A stretch of 64,000 bases of DNA, from contig NW_019775431.1 of assembly GCF_001039355.2 (NCBI RefSeq), positions 350,775-414,774 of the forward strand. Direction: 5' to 3'. Numbering within the stretch: the stretch's first letter is position 1; every line of letters begins with the position of its first letter. The notes under the pieces are model-generated. The model ran no database searches. It was not told the origin of the DNA and saw only the letters and a program-made list of their open reading frames with translations. This DNA is from Lingula anatina. Its lineage: Eukaryota; Brachiopoda; Lingulata; Lingulida; Lingulidae. The translations under genes and the position numbers were made by a program. This document shows, piece after piece, positions 39,721 to 51,332 of the stretch.

Positions 39721-39765
<45 letters not shown>

Positions 39766-40056
39766 TTGTACATAATATGCACAATGTATATAAAGGCACA
39801 GTAAGAATTGGGGAACGTATTCTGTATTTGGGAGATGCATGAGCAAAACAACCCTAAAAACTTCCTTGTAAATAGTTGTTTTTGTAGGGGTGCAGGCATA
39901 TACATTCATGCAGGAAAGTAAAAATGCATGCAGGTAAAAATGGGACATGTAGGATGGGATGGGGGGGGATGGGGGGATTTTAAGTTATGATGCATTTTAA
40001 TATCATGTTCACATGAGGGCAAGCTTTATGTGACCTATAATCCAATGGATATATCC

Positions 40057-40101
<45 letters not shown>

Positions 40102-43100
40102 ACTGTTCCAACCTGCACTCCTTGACCCCATCCCCACCCTCACCCCTACCCCCACCCCCCACCCCTTATTATACAATGGAAAGTCTCCACAGGATGGGTT
40201 GTGACTTTGTTAAATATATAATGCACATGCACCCTCCACCAACAAAGCAGTGACAAATGATAATTTCTTCACTTATGCAATGCACCAGTTTAACACACGG
40301 AGCATCCTGTGCGTATCTTCAGACAATGTATGAACTGAAGGTTAAATGGTTATTGAGGATCAAGGGAGGGTCCCTGTCTACAGGTGACAGTCTGCTTAAA
40401 ACATCTGATTAAAGGCAGTTTGCATAATATGGTAATTACTCAATAAATTTGCACATGAATAAAAAGTCCCTTTCCCCTCAGAGAATGGATTTCATTAATA
40501 AATTGAAGTGTTGATTAAAAAGTTTGGAAAAGAGAGTTGGTTTCTTGTTAAAAATAACATTTTCGTGACAAATCTTGAAAGAGTGAAATATTAGAAAAAG
40601 ATAATTTGAAGTAATAATACAGAGAATTCAATGACGAGGGTGCTACACACATTTGACATGGAACTTATTTGAGGCACAGCTTAAAAATGAGATGATTTGA
40701 ATAACACTTTTTGGCAGTCAAAACAAAGGAAGGTAGAAAAAAAAGGTAGGCAATTTTGAACCAGTTGTGTACACTCTTTGTTCATTTATAGTTCATATTT
40801 TGGTACATGTGTTCTGTAACCAGGGGAGGGGGGGGAGACTTAGGTTGCATTCAGAAAAAAATTTAAGCTAAAATTACTATACCACTAGTAGTTCAGATAT
40901 TATGGTGTAGATGCTTGATTGCAATCCTCAGCATGATTGCCATCCTAAGCATGATTGCAATCAGTTTATTTGCAATTCACCCTCTATAGTTGGAGTATAA
41001 CACACTAGGCAGTACAGGGTATATGGGACAACAGACAGCAGTAACTAGTCCACAGTAAATATTTGCTCACTGAGGGGGATACTGATCTTATATAATACTG
41101 TATTGTAAATAACAGTAATAATGTGGTGGTTGGGAAGACATGAAGGGTCTATATGCTGCTGTAGGCTGTAGGATATACATGTAAGTGTATAAAAGTGCAT
41201 GTGATTTTTGTAAGTATCTACATATAAGTATTGCTCCAAACTCTTGTTATTATTGGAAAAGTTCATAAGAATGTAAATCTTTAGTAAATACTCAAAGACA
41301 CGTATGCAGGCGAAAACACACACAAGCATGCACACACATAAATACTTTTCCATCCAATTTTCTTATACTGCTTGTGAACTACAGTATAGTATCATTCATC
41401 ACCTACCAGCTGCATCTCTGACCATCTTACTTGCCCTCCCCCGCCCCCCTTCCCTTCCCAACTCTGAGATTAGAGTTTACAAGCCCCAACCTTCCAAATA
41501 TTACAAGTGGTGTTAGAATTTATACCCAACCCCTCCCCCCCCCTTTCCCTCTGCATTGAATTCTCATTAATTAAACACTGTCTTTAGGTATTGGCATATA
41601 GGAAGATGTATACTGGAATATATGCACATGTACAGTGTATGAGGGGAGTAGGGGACTGGTATATAAGCTGTTAAGACTTTTCCTTCTTATCTGTGAACGG
41701 AGGGAGAAAAAGTGTTGGGTTTTTTGTTTGATAATTGATAGAAAGAAATTTTGTTTCTTATTTGTCAATAATGAGCAGGGGAAAAACTAAGTAATGTGAG
41801 AAAAATGCAGCCTTTCTTTTCTTGATCTATAAGCCTTGCTAGATTGATTAATATGATACTAAATCTTTGGCATGAAGTGAGTAATATTCACTATTTAATC
41901 CAAGGTGCATTTAGAATCAGTTGCCAAATAAAAAAAGTTTAAAATATTGCCTTTCTGTGCCAGGGTATTTGAATTACATTCAAGAGGGCTACACTGTAAG
42001 TTATGTACTTGCGGATATGAAGTGCCATTTTTGTGAATGACACACATGTTGCAGAGGGTATAGATTTTGTTTTACCAGCTGAATAAGATGTTCTTATTGA
42101 ATATTTTGTGCAATTCTTCATGGTGTATTTCTTCCATTCAGCTTTTATTGATTTCAGTTCTCTGTGTGAAAGTTTGTGTTAGAGATGCAAGTGTGAAGTA
42201 TTTAATTGGGTCAGGGTTATAGTCGTTGTTAATGTAAAAATATGCATATGATATAACATTAAGAATGGAAATTGATGTGGCACATATTGTCTGTTTTCTT
42301 TTCAACTGCATGGAATGGACAATCATAAAGAGTGACTATCTAGCCTTTTCGATACAAATTATTTTAGTCAAAAGGATGAATAATTCAGCAAAAATAAAAT
42401 GTTAAACAAATCAAGGTAAATATAAACATCCCCCCCCAAAAAAAAAAAAAAAAAAAAAAAGTTAATTTTCATTAGCCAGTTTAAGTACTACTTTCATTCA
42501 GCTAAATAAACTATCAATGTTAATGTAATAGCTGTAGATGCTCTTGCCCTTAGGTCTGACATTTTGAGAAAACAAATGACAAATTATGAATAATGATCAA
42601 ACCATGGTTCCAAAGGCAAAAACTTTTTTGTGGTCACAAACAGTGATGGATCAAGTACAGTGTATAAGGGCCAAGTCTGAAGTAAACGTAGGTCATGACC
42701 CACGTAGAAATGAGTTGTTTTAAAAAGATTGTGGACAGTGTCATTTAGGTTGTCCTATGTTGAAATTTTGTACTGGTAGAGTGGTGGAGGGGGGAGAGGG
42801 CAATCAAATGCTAACCAAATGGCTGCAGCCAGTCCTATTTTGTCTCTGAAGAAGTAATTGTTCATACAGAAGTTAAATGTTCAGAGACTTTTACGAGGTC
42901 AATACCAAAGCATAATTACAATTTTTAGCTCAAACTTTTCCGTTTATAGAGAACCAACTTCCCTGCCGAGGTTAAAGATCTGACCAAGCGGATCAGGACT
43001 GTGCTGATGGCGACGGCACAGATGAAGGAGCACCAGAATGACCCGGAAATGTTGGTGGACCTTCAGTACAGCCTGGCCAAGTCCTACGCTGCCACGCCCG

Positions 43101-46100
43101 AACTCAGGAAAACATGGCTAGAAAACATGGCTAAAATACATGTTCGGCATATGAATTATTCTGAGGTCAGTGACCAATAGAGTTTTGTTTTGTTAATGGG
43201 CAGAGAAGATAAATTGTGGTGATGGAACCCTCTTACGTTCCAAATAGATTGTCATCACATTTTTATCTTGAACTCCATTATCTGCCTTTTTGGATTATAC
43301 TTCATATCGAATTAACTTCACAAGCTTAGACCAAATGCAGGGGCGGATTTAGGCCGTCTTCTGGGTCTTCCGGAAGACCGTCAGATTTTCAAGTTTACAT
43401 TGACGGGTATCTATTTTTTTCTGTCGGAAGACGGTCAAAAATGGAGGTTGGATCAACAAAGATAATTTGGAAGACTGTCAGAAAATATCTCTGGATCCGC
43501 CCCTGAAATGCCCCAGAGCAAGTCATGCTGTTTTATCAAGTAAAATGATAATGATTTTACAATTCAAGGCAGATTGCAAAGGGGGGGGGGGGGGGTATGC
43601 ACGCTTTTTAATATGATTATCAAAGAAATGAAATGGGGCACATTAAAATACAGTATGCAGCAGTACAAAGAAATAAACAGATTTTAAATTACTAGAAATA
43701 AGAAAAATTTGCGTACTACTTTCTTTCAGGCTGCATATTGCTATCTCCACATTGCCGCTCTAGTTGCAGAATACTTGAAAAGAAGAGGTATGTTTGTTCA
43801 CTATATTTTCACATTTACTTCTTATATTGATTTTTCAAAACACAAAGGAAGTTGAATGTGAAAGATACTACTGTCTGATGTTTTCACTTTTGAAATGGGT
43901 GATATTTGAAACTTTTTTCTCAAGTCCAAAGGAAGTTTTGCATAAAATCTGCAATCTGAAAGTTTTTTAAATACAGAACATGTATGTACATGTGTAATGC
44001 TTTGAAAGACATACATGCACTCCTTATATTTTAGACATTAATTACATATATATATATATGGCAAATTTTATTGTTGCAGTATATAGTCACATATTGAATA
44101 TGAAGAATTTGATTGATCATTAATTTAACTTATCTGAGAGATTGTCTTGTCGTGGGCATATTTGAGTAACAATTTTATCATACTATTTATTGTCATACTT
44201 TCTTACTTACATTTTATATCAATATTTATATTTTTCTTCAATTTCAAGCACTTTAAAAATTTAAATCTCAGCATTTGAATCTTTCAAAAGGGATATACAT
44301 GTATTAAAACCTCAGTTTAGATATTTTACTTGTACTGCAGTGCTGAATGTGCAAAAAAATAAACTGGAAAATATATCAGTTATACTCTGTATATCAAGCA
44401 TATCTTGACAGTCCCTGTTTGTGTGTGTGTGTGTGTGTGTGTGCGTGCGTGCGCACATGAGTGAGCACTATGGATACCTACTTGTTAAGATATTTAAAGC
44501 GTTCACAATTTATATGTTTTGTGTTCTTGTTTGTCTTTTTCTTCGCTGTGTCAGGAAAGCTACGGAGTAAGTGCTATATGGTGCTGCCACCTATCTATCA
44601 GCTTGAACTTCCTGTCCGCCTGCAGTAGTCGTTAATTGTATAACTTGTATATGTGGACCTTATCAGTAGTTGTTGTAGTGGTAGCTGGTTTTGTAGGTTT
44701 TGTTTTTTAAAAATCAGGGGAGTTGCATTCATAAAGGGTGTTTTGATTTGAGTAATGTTGGGCTTTTTTCATTTTTTTATTTTTATTTTTTTTAAATATA
44801 TATAATAAAGTTCAAAAGTTATGTCTCAAGTCTGAAAATAATAGGCAGTTTTATAACCTTTAATTTCCTCTTTTCTTGACCAAGAACTTATTTAGTATCA
44901 GGTTTCGGAGATTGAGGTATGCTGACTTACTGCATCTGAAAAGAGTAAAAAATATGTTGTACCACTTTGCAAGCAAAATGCTTCAAAACATCATTTGATT
45001 TTCCTCTTTAAAAAAAGGTTAATTATCGTTAATACCAAAATTACTCAAAGCTGCATTCTTAGTGCAAATTAACTCTCCTGATTTTTATTATTGGTATAAT
45101 TTGAATTGGTATGACAAGACAAATATACTTAATATGTTTTGATCAAACAAACAATTGGTACATATTTCCTTCAAGACATTATCTGGTGGTGGACCCTTTA
45201 GTTTTTTACAACAGTATGGGATCAGGATTTATAATTTGCATTATTTTATTTTTCTTTTAAAAAATTAAACATGCTGAATATTCACTGAATTTACCCAAAT
45301 CCAAAATTCTTTAGATGCTGTAGGTTTTGATATTCTATATCATTCCATATAACATATTAACCACTGCCCCTTTTAAAGTGGGTAAATTAGGGCAGGCCAG
45401 TATTAAAACTTGCTCGTTAACTGTCCACTGTTTCTGTTTCGGCTAGTTGATTCTTAAGCCCTGGCTTACCAAAAGGCTAGCAGGCTAAAAAGTTTGTTAC
45501 TAGTTCAATACTTGGCAGCTATAAGGACTGGGTCCTTACCCTTCATTGGTGCCTTATTATCCACCTCTGAGTTTTTTTTTTTAACAATTAAACATAATGT
45601 TGAAGCAGTTCAGATTTCTAAATGTTTCATGTCCATAATACACCTTGGAGGAGATCTGCTCTTTGGAAATCATTGGTTAATATTATAAGATCATCTATTT
45701 AATGATGTTACAAGGTGTGAGTTTGATCACGGATCTTGATTAGTACTGGGAAGATATAGGATAAAGCTGCATTAAGATCACTTTATGAAAAAAATAGTTT
45801 TAGTTTTTATTTAAGGGAGAGAAGCTTGATTGCAAACCCTCACTGTGTATAATTTCACTAAAACCATCACAGTGACTGTGTGTAATCACAGTAGAGTTAT
45901 ACACAGCGTGGGACTGCAAATTGAGCTTCACCTTTCCAAAGTGAGATCTAAGACTTTTCTATGAGAAATGATTTGAATGCTGCTTAAGAGATGGGAGGGG
46001 GGAATAGGCAATGATTCATGAAAGGCATGCTCAAATATATGATATTTAAGCTTAAACATTTTCATTTTGACAAACGAATGCTTTGATTTGTATATAGTCT

Positions 46101-49100
46101 ATTGCTTGGAAGAAAATACTTTTGAAAACATTTTCCTCTGATCTTGACATTGAAGAACTGAATTTAAACTGTGAACCTGAGTTGTTGGGCTATTATTCCT
46201 TTTTATTTGTGATGGTTGTGATATTGTGTTTTGCAGTACTCAATATATGCTAATATTGTGTTTGTTGTGATGTTTTGCTTTCTTATCTGAAAAAAATGTT
46301 GATTGTTGTGCTTCATGTTTAAATAATTTTTCAAATAATTATGCTTGCACAATACCTGTAATGTTAGATACTTAAAAAAATTAAAAAAAAAAAAAAACAA
46401 ATGTAATGATATCATTATTTTATATTTAGAGATTTGCACAATTCTCAATGCTCTACAACTACAAAAAGCTTGTTTTTTTTTTTTTTTCGATTAACACATG
46501 ATCAACTTAACAAGTTAAAAAAAGAAATTTGAATTGTTATTGTAGTCAAATGTAAAATCTGTATTGTGAAATCTTTTTATGTGCATGTTTTAAGTAGTAC
46601 TCACTGTACAACTTCCTAATTAAATGAACAAGACATAGTTTAATGATATAAAATGATGCATGTTTTGGGTTTTCCTAATAAGTTCAACTGATATAAATTT
46701 GAAAGCTTAATATTCTAACTGCAAAATGCATGAATATTTGCCCAAAATGAAAATCAAATACCACATTTTGCATGCTTCTTAGAGCAAATCTAACTCTAAG
46801 CTTTTTTCCCCTTCCTTGGAGGGGCTTTATATTTATGTTGAACGATTCGGATCATCAGATTTTATAAAGTTTAAATACATTTGCTAAATTAAATGAAATA
46901 GTGTATCAATATTCACGTTGTCTGTGTAAATTATTTTACATATACGCAACTTTTGTAGTGTATATAGTATATATTTTTGTACAGTGTTGTAGAATTGCTA
47001 TATATGTATCCCTCATTGCATGTTTTTCCCCCTGGAATATACAGTTCAGTAGAAATGCTGTACATGTACCCCTATTCCTGCTTTGCATCTATTGTGATGT
47101 TTTGTAAGTACATGTTTATGTCTTAAAGGTGCATTTATTTTTAAGTATACGTACCATATAAATTGGCTGGACAGTGAGTTTAATAAGTTCATATCATTTA
47201 CCCATGTTTGTATTTTTGCAGACCCATTAAATTTTTTTTTTTCAGCGATTTTTGACTAGATGTATATTTTTGGAATGCTCTATTTGGTTTTGGTTGTTGA
47301 TGTTGATGGATTTGGTTTTGCACCCCTTTTAAGGGTTATTTTGTATCCCTCTCCCACCCCCACCCCCACCTGAATCATGTTTGCAAAAACAAGAACAATG
47401 CAAGCATGGAAATATTTAGGTCTTGGATTGTGTACACCCACCTCCTGTTGCATGAAAAAAAAATGTTCCTTTTATCCTAAATTTGAAATAAGATGTATTG
47501 AATATGGAGATGATTGAAATATGTTCAATTACTTGGTTACCTTGAGTTGATGGAAGGTCTTATTTGTATTTTAAAAGCCCAATAACTAAAAAGATAGAAG
47601 ATGGAGAGAGAGATCAGTATTTTACTGGCGAAATGGTCCAAGCCATTTTAGTTAGGATGAGGGGTGAATAAGAAAAATAAAAGGAGGAATTACTAACAAG
47701 GCACTTTTAACTATTTTATTTCCACAGTTGAATTATATAAGAAGTTAATCTAATGTTTCGATGTGTTTCAGAAATTTACCCAGAAGGCTGTGGGGTGTTC
47801 AAGAGAATCACTGCCAATGTCTCTGAGGAAGAGTATGACATCAAAGATGACACGGGCATGCAAGACGTACAGTACTCAGTGGTAAGAAAGTTCACAGACA
47901 CTTTAGCCCCCCCAGCTTCCTTATCATTGTTTTTAATAAATATTAAAAGGGAATGCTATTTTTTGCATGCTAAAATGATAAAAATGTCATTATAAATCAT
48001 CTTCTGTGTATTTGATCACTTCAGGGGTTCAAGCTAGAAGGTATCTGGCCATTGCATTCTGTAGTATAGCAGAGATGATATTCATGGTGTTTAATACCCC
48101 GTTCACACTGCAGTCATTTAACCGGTTAAATAACGAATTAGGTCAAGATTCGAATTATTGCGGTAGTCTGAACGCATGAGGATTTTTGTAAACCGGTTTC
48201 CAAAAATCCTACTAGTGAGCTGGATTCTCTCCAGCGATTCGGTTACTTTACCGGAAGGGCCACCTGTTTAGATCGCACTGCGCATGCACTAGCAAATCTC
48301 GCGGGAAAGAAAAGCAACATGCCAGGTCTGTGGACCCACACTCTCCATTGAAACCCAGCTATTCTCCTTCTTGTATCCGTCAAATTCTTCCAGATCTTAC
48401 TTAAATCTTCCTTTTGACGACTTTTGGGTTAAATTTGATGTTCCAAAAACAAACACACGAGAAAAAAACTTGAGTGCGAGAAGAGCAATGATTGGCGACA
48501 TATTTTTGTTTTCATGGATTCTGCGCATGCGCGATTCTTCAAACCGGAACCTCCACCTGAATTTTCAGTTCTTTGGTTTCCCTTTGCTGTGTGTGGCCAG
48601 ACAACCGAATCGGATTTTTCACCCGTAATTCGCATTGCAAAAATTCGGATATTTCAGATTGTAGTGTGAACGGGGTATAACACTCTCTGCTATGGGTGGG
48701 GATCTACACATGCACCAGTGACCTCAAAGCCCAGTTGATACACCTGTTTCTCTTGTTTTAGTATTTATGGAGAAAATAATATGTTTAAAACAATTTATAA
48801 TAAATATTATTGTTTTTATAACCCTTGCATCTCTTATATTGCAGTAACATTTTGGAGAATTATATATATTATTATTTTTTTATTTTTATTTATTTATTTA
48901 TTTATTTATTTTTTGCGTGTGTTTCAGGAGGTTAGGTGGGCATACTGGAAACTTGATAATAATCATTACTATAATCAGTTATTATTATTATTATCATTAT
49001 TATTATAATAATTATTATTATTTCCTGTGATACAGGACACACTGGTGGACATACTGGAGACATGTGCCAGGCACATGGAGCAGGCAGAGAGATACGAGAT

Positions 49101-51293
49101 ATTGGGAGAACTCTATAAACTCATCATTCCTGTCTACGAGGCCAAAAGAGATTATGCTGTAAGTCTGGTTGCATGTTAAATGATGTTTTTTTTAAATCTT
49201 AAAAAGACATTAGACAATATGACAGGTGAAAGCTGTGGCATTATCAAGTCTGTAGTAATGTTAAAGTGATGGACTGGTCACCTGGCTAGGAATAGCCGCA
49301 CATATGGGAGGGGGCACAATATCAATTCCTTCATTTAATTATTTATTTATTTATTATGGTTTCCAGAGGTTAGCGGAATGTTATGACACACTGTGCGCAG
49401 CATACAACAAGGTCGTGGAGGTCATGCGGACGGGGAAGAGACTGCTGGGAAAGTTTTTCAGGGTGGCGTTCTTCGGACAGGTAAGTTAGTTATCAGATAT
49501 CAAGGAAAATAATCACAGATAATATATGAGATAAGAAAGAAGTGATGTCTTTACAGTGCTTTGAAGTTCATGATATTTGTTGGGAGCTTTAAGAAAAGGA
49601 AAGTCTACCAGGGAAAGTTCTTTACGGTTAGCCAATAATTAAAAAAATTTAAAACATCTAAGTGTATTGTATAAAACATTGCATCAATAGTTTCTGTGGA
49701 AGAAGATTAAACATTTTTTTTACAATACAAGGAAAGTTCTAGCAATCTAATATAACATATCCCTTAGCAAAGTTTGAAAGTTTGAAGCAAAATTGCAGCA
49801 AATTTACTGCAGACTTAGTTTGTGGCAGGCCTGCTATTTTGCTAAGGGATAATGTACATGGTAGAGGGTTAATAGTTGTACAATCTTTTTCATTATTCTT
49901 CCAGTTGTTTGAAGAAGAGGATGGCAAGGTTTATATCTACAAGGAGCCCAAGGTGACGGGACTGCCAGAGATCTGCGAGAGGTTAAAGGGGCTGTACTCT
50001 GAGAAATACGGCAAAGGAAATGTGAAGCTCATCATGGATTCTAACAAAGTAGGTTCCATGGGTGATGGTATCTTGTGCATATGGGACATTTAATAAAGTT
50101 TGAAAAAATAAAATGTTTTGGGCTTGATACATGTGTATGTCTACATCTTGGCAACTGATTTGATTCAAGGGGGCTATGTCAATATGACATTGTGGGGTTT
50201 CATTATAGACCAAAGTTACTTTTTGAAAGGCAAATTTTTAAAATCAGTTGAAATTTGTTTTTATTAACTTACTTACTAAGAACTGTCTATCCTGAATATT
50301 TGGTCAAATTTTTGAAATATCGGATTCTTGATTTGTCCACCAATGAAAATATGTAACACCCTGCAGTAGCAGAGGTTATGATGATGTTTGACACTATTTT
50401 TTTCTACAGGTAAACCCAAAAGACTTAGATAGCAAATATGCTTACATCCAAGTCACATATGTGACACCTTATTTTGATGAAGCAGAGCTAGAAAACAGGC
50501 AAACAGACTTTGAAAAGAATAACAATATCAGAAAATTCATGTTTGAGACTCCTTTTACAAAAGATCCCAAGAAGTCAAGAGGCTCCATTGAGGAACAGTG
50601 GAAGAGGCGTACCATACTCACAAGTTGGTCAAAATATTAAATATATATTATATTTATTCATTAAGATAATACAGTCAAGAACTTTGAAATTTTACAGTCA
50701 AGAAATTTTCTCGTTTTTGGATTTCTTAATTCACTTTGGAGTTTGATTTCTGTGTCAATTTTCACTTGAGGTAAAATTGATTTCTTTAGGGTTTGTAGAA
50801 TTTCAGGACTCAGAAACTTTCACTTCAAATATACATCATTAAAAAAAATATTAATGAGTTAAATGAAGGATTTTTCCATTGCCTTTGATTGAAAATTTGT
50901 CGAAATTTTAGTAAATACCAAAATATTTTTGTTTAAGCAGTTGAACCAATGTTAAATTGTTAAAAACTCAAACATTTTTTTTTCTTAGCAAACAATACAT
51001 TCCCTTATGTCAAGAAACGCATCCAGGTGGCGTACGCCCATGAACTGGAACTCTCACCAATAGAGGTTGCCATTGACGAAATGCAAATCAAAGTTGCTGA
51101 TCTTCGAGAGGTAGTCAATCTGAACCCTCCAGACCTGAAGAAGTTGCAGCTCAAGCTCCAGGGCAGCGTTAGCGTCCAGGTGAACGCGGGGCCGTTGGCG
51201 TACGCGGAGGCATTTTTGGACAGAACAAGAGGGAGTAGGTGTCCAAAGTCCAAGGTGGACAAACTTAAGGATGTGTACAGGTCAGTTTAATAT

Positions 51294-51332
<39 letters not shown>

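Larger units (their letters stand above)
32446..42949. other. 10.5-kb intron between DOCK exons 30 and 31
   Basis: The joined exons meet in phase 0 (KAMQ to RTNFPAEV). The intron contains an apparent 1,069-bp duplication around a single N, three candidate phase-0 microexons, two inverted-repeat elements and many simple repeats: a short-unit minisatellite near 39577-39670, (CA)n at 39719-39762, (TA)n at 40060-40099 and C/G-runs near 39960, 40140, 41530 and 42430. No independent gene was found on either strand. Confidence 0.75.
43788..47771. other. 4-kb intron between DOCK exons 32 and 33
   Basis: Contains (GT)n at about 44420-44448, the candidate 12-nt microexon at 44555-44566, an inverted-repeat element at 45831-45929 and A/T-runs near 46375-46400 and 46472-46489. 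No other gene is seen. Confidence 0.7.
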
